Source: JALYRV01 sp040902895 (GTDB lineage Bacteria > Acidobacteriota > Vicinamibacteria > Vicinamibacterales > SCN-69-37). From it: 64,000 nucleotides of DNA. The position numbers and the translations under genes are program-made. Position 1 is the stretch's first letter; every line of letters starts with the position of its first letter. Below, in pieces: positions 60,285 through 64,000 of the stretch. The stretch is taken from NCBI GenBank assembly GCA_040902895.1, contig JBBDWL010000056.1:62001-126000 (forward strand), read 5' to 3'. The notes below the pieces were generated by a model, which was not told the DNA's origin, searched no databases, and worked only from the letters and a program-made list of their open reading frames with translations.

Positions 60285-61741
60285 GCGAGCTCTCCAGACG
60301 TACCAAAGCGGTAGCCCTGAGTGCCGCGCAAACGTCCGCGGAGCATGCGCCACCACGGCGTATGCGGCAGAGCCAGGGAGGCGTCGCCGTTGCGATCCAG
60401 GTAGTAGCTATTGGCCGAAACACACGAGGGCGCTTTGAACACCGTGCCGCCGGCACGGTGCCGCATGTGGCGCATATAGCGCTCATGCGCCTCGCGCCCC
60501 ACCTCGACGCGGGTCACACCGCGCGCACGCGCCTCGTTCAGGCACGCGATGATGTGATCGAGGTGCGCCCCCAGCATGGCGAACCAGTTGAAGCCGCCGG
60601 AATAAGGGCCGGCCGTCAGGAAGAAGTTCGGGAACCCGGGCACCGACACGCCCGCGTAGGCCTGCCGCCGGTGCTCGGTCCAGAACTGTCCCAGCTCCAC
60701 GCCATCGCTGCCGACGACCTGGAAAGCCGGCGCGTTTCCCTGCTCTGTCGTCAGGAAACCGGTCGCCAGAATGATGGTGTCCACCTCATGCAGCGTCGTG
60801 TCATTCGTGACGATGCCGGTGGCGCAGATGCGTTCTATTGGCAGCGTGATCAGTCGGACGTTCTCGCGATTGAAGGCGCGGAGGTAGTCGTTCGACGGAG
60901 CCGGCCGCTTGCACCCGAGCCCGTAGCGGGGCACGAGCTTCGCGGCGGTCTCGGGGTCCCTGACCTGCCGCAGCATCCAGGCGCGGAGCCTGCGTTGCAC
61001 CAGATGAACAATGAAAGGCAGCCGCCGGTAGTTGACGATCGCGAAGGTTAGGAACTCGAGACTTGCTTCCGAGGCCAGGCGCGAGAGCGCTCCATGGCGC
61101 AATGGACGGTCGGGCCGCGGACTGATCCAGATCGGCGTGCGCTGGAAGACGCGCAACTCGGCCACGCGCGCGGCAATCTCCGGCACAACCTGCACCGCCG
61201 AGGCGCCAGTGCCGATCACCGCGACGCGCCTCGACGTCAGATCATGATCGTGGTCCCAGCGGGCCGTGTGCATCGTCTTGCCGGCGAACGTGTCGAGCCC
61301 CGGGATCGCCGGCAGCTTCGGCAGGCCGAAGAGTCCCGTCGCGGCGATGACATACCGGGAAGTCACGACGCTGCCGTCATCGAGCTGGGCATGCCAGATG
61401 TCGCGAGCGGCGTCGAACTGGCAGCGAACGACTCGTGAGCGATAGCGGACATGTTCCGTCACGCCGTATTTCTCGGCGCAACGCCGAACGTAGCGCTGGA
61501 TTTCCGCTCCCGTCGCAAACTTGTGCGACCACGGGTAGTCGCTCTCGAACGGAAAACAATAAGAAGTTGAGGGAATGTCGACGGCGATGCCGGGGTATGT
61601 GTTGTCGCGCCAGGTGCCGCCAGGCTCCGTCGACGCCTCGAGCAATGCGACGGAGGTGTGGCCGTTGCGCAGGCACGCGATGGCTGCGCCGATGCCGCTG
61701 ATGCCGGCTCCCACGATGACGACTTCGACTTCCGGCCTCAT
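60281..61741 (-). CDS. FAD-dependent monooxygenase, Baeyer-Villiger/FMO type
   Basis: A 486-residue flavoprotein. FAD site VVIVGAGISGIGAAIACL; the Baeyer-Villiger fingerprint FAGKTMHTARWDHD; NADPH site VAVIGTGASAVQVVPEI; ATGF motif IILATGFLTT. Aromatic-rich substrate region TAGPYSGGFNWFAML. It inserts oxygen next to a carbonyl or oxygenates a heteroatom. ATGA overlap with the SDR gene upstream and GTGA overlap with the FAAL gene downstream place it in one operon. SDR plus Baeyer-Villiger neighbours recall the mycobacterial mymA operon, but the order and partner genes differ. Confidence 0.93.
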   Translation of the reverse strand: MRPEVEVVIVGAGISGIGAAIACLRNGHTSVALLEASTEPGGTWRDNTYPGIAVDIPSTSYCFPFESDYPWSHKFATGAEIQRYVRRCAEKYGVTEHVRYRSRVVRCQFDAARDIWHAQLDDGSVVTSRYVIAATGLFGLPKLPAIPGLDTFAGKTMHTARWDHDHDLTSRRVAVIGTGASAVQVVPEIAARVAELRVFQRTPIWISPRPDRPLRHGALSRLASEASLEFLTFAIVNYRRLPFIVHLVQRRLRAWMLRQVRDPETAAKLVPRYGLGCKRPAPSNDYLRAFNRENVRLITLPIERICATGIVTNDTTLHEVDTIILATGFLTTEQGNAPAFQVVGSDGVELGQFWTEHRRQAYAGVSVPGFPNFFLTAGPYSGGFNWFAMLGAHLDHIIACLNEARARGVTRVEVGREAHERYMRHMRHRAGGTVFKAPSCVSANSYYLDRNGDASLALPHTPWWRMLRGRLRGTQGYRFGTSGELA

Positions 61742-62646
61742 TCCTCATCAACCATCGTCTGGCGCCATTGCGCGATCCGCTTGGCGCGCATGTCTTCCAC
61801 GCCAATCGCGCGAATTACCGCGTCGCCGAAAAGCCTGTTGCCGGTGACGGGCATCAGCCGCTTGAGCACATCGCCGAGGGTGGCTTCAGGCGTGATCATG
61901 AGTCGCGGCGTGCCCTTCTCGATCGCGCGGATGATCTGTGCCGCTGCCCGTTCTGGCGCGATGCCGTTGTGCTCGAACCAGTGACTGAGCCGCTGCAGGA
62001 GTTGCGGATCGTCTCCGTTGGCGCGCTTCATGATGTTGGTGGCTACCGCCGCGGGGTGCACGAGCGTGAGGCCGACGGACGTCGCGCGAAGTTCCTCCCA
62101 GAGAGACTCCGAGAGCCCGCGCACCGCGAACTTCGTCGCGCAGTACGCGGACTGACCAGCCATCGCGACGATTCCGAAGACGCTCGAGAGGTTGACGATG
62201 TGGCCGCGCTCGACCTTCGCGAGGAGCGGCATGAAGAAGTGGCAGCCGTGGATGACGCCCCAGAGGTTGACCGCGATGATGCGATCCCAATCGTCGAGGC
62301 TTGTCTGCGGAAACGGTGCTTCGTAACCAATGCCGGCGTTGTTGATGAGCACATGCACCGCACCATGCGCGGAGGCGACCTCTCGAGCGAGGTCGCGCAT
62401 GCGTGCTCTGTCGCTGACATCCGCGACATGGGTCGTCGGGGTGCGGCCGGGTGCGGATGCGCTGAGCTCAACGCGGAGGCGTGCGAGACCGTCGCCGTCC
62501 AGATCGACGAGCGCGAGATGGCAGCCTTTCTCCCAGAGTCGGAGAGCCAGGGCGCGACCGATCCCGCTTGCCGCCCCCGTCACGACGGCGACCTTGCCGC
62601 TCAGGTGAGGAATGCCCTTCCGCGGGACGCGACGGGACCGCCACAT
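61738..62646 (-). CDS. Short-chain dehydrogenase/reductase
   Basis: A 302-residue classical SDR: nucleotide motif AVVTGAASGIGRALAL, NNAGIGYEAPF, catalytic Ser/Tyr/Lys in NLSSVFGIVAMAGQSAYCAT followed by K. The C-terminal 70 residues (IAPERAAAQIIRAIEKGTPR; TPEATLGDVLKRLMPVTG) match the long-chain SDRs of mycobacterial lipid metabolism. It would interconvert an alcohol and a ketone or aldehyde. First gene of the operon; the ADOP permease ends 40 bases upstream, so it has its own promoter or is read through from that gene. The start at 62646 has a weak leader of 15 residues. Confidence 0.9.
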   Translation of the reverse strand: MWRSRRVPRKGIPHLSGKVAVVTGAASGIGRALALRLWEKGCHLALVDLDGDGLARLRVELSASAPGRTPTTHVADVSDRARMRDLAREVASAHGAVHVLINNAGIGYEAPFPQTSLDDWDRIIAVNLWGVIHGCHFFMPLLAKVERGHIVNLSSVFGIVAMAGQSAYCATKFAVRGLSESLWEELRATSVGLTLVHPAAVATNIMKRANGDDPQLLQRLSHWFEHNGIAPERAAAQIIRAIEKGTPRLMITPEATLGDVLKRLMPVTGNRLFGDAVIRAIGVEDMRAKRIAQWRQTMVDEE

Positions 62647-62686
62647 GAAGTGGGGTAACGGATCCGCGTCCGAATGTTACGTGGCT

Positions 62687-64000
62687 CTAGCCTTCGCGCA
62701 ACGCGATCGTTGGATCGAGCCGTCCGGCGCGGCGGGCTGGTATCCACGCGGCCACGAGACCCACGGCGACGAGCACCAGAGCCGCGCCGCCGAACGTCAC
62801 CGGATCGCGGGCTTCGAGATCGAATAGAAGCGCCCCGACGAAACGCGCGGCCCAGAAGCTGACCGCCAGGCCCAGTGCGAGGCCGGCCGCAATCAACACG
62901 CCTACGCGCCGGAACACGAGACGCACAATGCTGGACGAAGCCGCGCCCAGCGCCATGCGCAGCCCGAACTCCATCTGCCGCGCGCGCACTGAGTGCGCAA
63001 CGAGGCCGTAGAGCCCGAGCGCCGCCAGCAACAGCGCAAGCCCACCGAAAAAAGCCGAAAGCAGCGCGATGAGCCGCTCCTGCGTGACGGTCGCCTCTAT
63101 CAGCTGATCGAATGTGCCGAACGTGAACGCGATCGCCGGATCTGCCTTCGTCAACGCCGTCGCCACGTCCCGCTCCACCAGCGCGCGCTTCCCAGGCGCG
63201 GCCTTGATGGTCAGCGCCACCTCCTCCCAGAACATCGAGGGCTTGCGCTGGGCCATCGGTACGAACATCGTCGCCGGCATCCCCTCGCGCGGCGTCGTGT
63301 AGACAGCATCGCCCGCCACGCCGACGATTTCGAATCGCGCGTTCGGCTCGAATCCAAAGAGCTCGCTCCTTCCGATGCGTACGGTCTGGCCGACAGGCCG
63401 CCCGCCGTGCAGAAACCGGCGGAGGAACGCTTCGTTGACGATGGCCACGTATGGACTGCCTGCGCGGTCGTTGACGCCGAAGTCGCGGCCGCTTCGCAGG
63501 GGAATGCCCATCGTCTCGAACCACCCGGGCGTCGTGGCGTTGAGCCACAATCCAGGCCGGCCTGTTGGCGAGACCGGTGCATCGCCGACGCCTACCTGGC
63601 CGGCGGACCAGCCGCTTCCCGCCCCAGTGAGGTTTCGTTCCGCGGCGACGGATGCCGAACGCACGCCAGGAACAGCCGCGGCCGCCTCACGCAGACGTTC
63701 AACGCGCGCAACGCGGCTCTCGGGAAGACCGCCGCTGGCCTGAAGGTTCAGCTCCGCGATGAGTACCTGCTCCGGTACGAAGCCAAGGGGCAGCTGATGG
63801 AGCGAGGCAAAGGTACGAAGGAACAGACCGGCGCCCACGACGAGGACACATGACACGGCAATCTGGACGACCACGAGCGTGCCGCGCACGAAGAGACGGC
63901 CGTCACCCGCGATACTCCGTCCTCCGTCCTTCAGCGTGTCGCCCGCCGCCACTCTCGCGAATCCGAGCGCGGGGACGACGCCGGCGACGATCGCGGAAAG
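62687..64000 (-). CDS. ABC transporter permease (ADOP type), 5' end outside the window
   Basis: The C-terminal half of a third ADOP permease, open to the window end at 64000. Seen are the second MacB-type core domain (LIAELNLQASGGLPESRVAR; PVSPTGRPGLWLNATTPGWF) and second FtsX domain (LIALLSAFFGGLALLLAALG; VRARQMEFGLRMALGAASSS), ending AAWIPARRAGRLDPTIALREG. The GTG at 63952 is inside the gene: the frame continues upstream with LSAIVAGVVPALGFAR, the usual linker before TLKDGGR. Substrate unknown. Confidence 0.9.
   Translation of the reverse strand, partial: LSAIVAGVVPALGFARVAAGDTLKDGGRSIAGDGRLFVRGTLVVVQIAVSCVLVVGAGLFLRTFASLHQLPLGFVPEQVLIAELNLQASGGLPESRVARVERLREAAAAVPGVRSASVAAERNLTGAGSGWSAGQVGVGDAPVSPTGRPGLWLNATTPGWFETMGIPLRSGRDFGVNDRAGSPYVAIVNEAFLRRFLHGGRPVGQTVRIGRSELFGFEPNARFEIVGVAGDAVYTTPREGMPATMFVPMAQRKPSMFWEEVALTIKAAPGKRALVERDVATALTKADPAIAFTFGTFDQLIEATVTQERLIALLSAFFGGLALLLAALGLYGLVAHSVRARQMEFGLRMALGAASSSIVRLVFRRVGVLIAAGLALGLAVSFWAARFVGALLFDLEARDPVTFGGAALVLVAVGLVAAWIPARRAGRLDPTIALREG

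Noticed and set aside
54978..62646. Operon as a classic polyketide or non-ribosomal peptide cluster
   Set aside because: No ketosynthase, acyltransferase or condensation domain is present; the only assembly-line parts are in the FAAL-ACP-reductase protein.
1..64000. tRNA, rRNA or prophage genes
   Set aside because: No cloverleaf-like sequence with a conserved T-loop, no rRNA stretch, and no phage structural or integrase gene was recognised; a covariance-model scan would be decisive for small RNAs.

Overview
The window is GC-rich DNA (roughly two thirds G+C by eye) from a bacterium that is almost certainly an Acidobacteriota, probably of the Vicinamibacteria type. The signature families are: three large ABC permeases of the acidobacterial duplicated-permease (ADOP) type, two of them paired with a PadR regulator; a Ser/Thr kinase fused to a TolB-like propeller; a BlaI / M56-TIGR03435 / Oar-like TonB-dependent receptor / VWFA-related (TIGR03436) operon; and many GTG starts and ATGA/GTGA stop-start overlaps. 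No rRNA, tRNA, CRISPR array, prophage or complete insertion sequence was seen. The taxonomic call is an inference from gene content.

Layout. 1-5.2 kb: a decayed amidohydrolase-CIA30 gene, a VOC protein, two coupled histidine kinases without a response regulator, and a VapBC-type toxin-antitoxin pair. 5.2-11.3 kb: PadR + ADOP permease, an aspartoacylase-like peptidase, a frameshifted exported protein, a winged-helix regulator with a glycine-rich membrane region, then a perfect 28-bp inverted repeat. 11.3-17.4 kb: YjbQ, the mug / EVE divergent pair (9 bp between start codons), GlgB, small disordered proteins, a receiver protein, a VOC dioxygenase-like protein and a MarR regulator. 17.5-26 kb: a compact heme operon hemA(short)-hemC/D fusion-hemB-hemL-[histidine kinase-response regulator]-hemE-hemN in which every junction overlaps, ending at a large inverted repeat. 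26-36.9 kb: an operon DUF411-HAD phosphatase-TPR-ClC on the minus strand, an FKBP lipoprotein, two abutting palindromic elements, an outer-membrane barrel, an esterase, a GIY-YIG protein, a K+ channel with RCK domains, an AGCS symporter and a DedA-like protein. 36.9-51.6 kb: ADOP + PadR, Ser/Thr kinase-propeller, sigma-70 factor and the BlaI-controlled operon. 51.6-64 kb: a DUF885-like protein, a 5'-3' exonuclease, a deleted acyl-CoA ligase relic, and a minus-strand lipid-type biosynthetic operon (SDR, Baeyer-Villiger-like flavoprotein, FAAL-ACP-thioester reductase, P450, PAP2 phosphatase), then a partial ADOP permease running off the end.

How the genes work together. The heme operon supplies most steps from glutamyl-tRNA to protoporphyrinogen IX and carries its own two-component system; a divergent MarR gene shares its control region. 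The PadR-ADOP pairs look like self-regulated permease units. The BlaI operon couples a membrane protease and regulator to an outer-membrane receptor. The 55-62.6 kb operon could activate a fatty acid as acyl-AMP, load it on its own carrier domain, release it reductively as an aldehyde or alcohol, and then oxidise it with the flavoprotein, SDR and P450; the membrane phosphatase suggests a lipid product. It is the best candidate here for an undescribed pathway. Several palindromic repeats sit between genes and, less commonly, inside reading frames.
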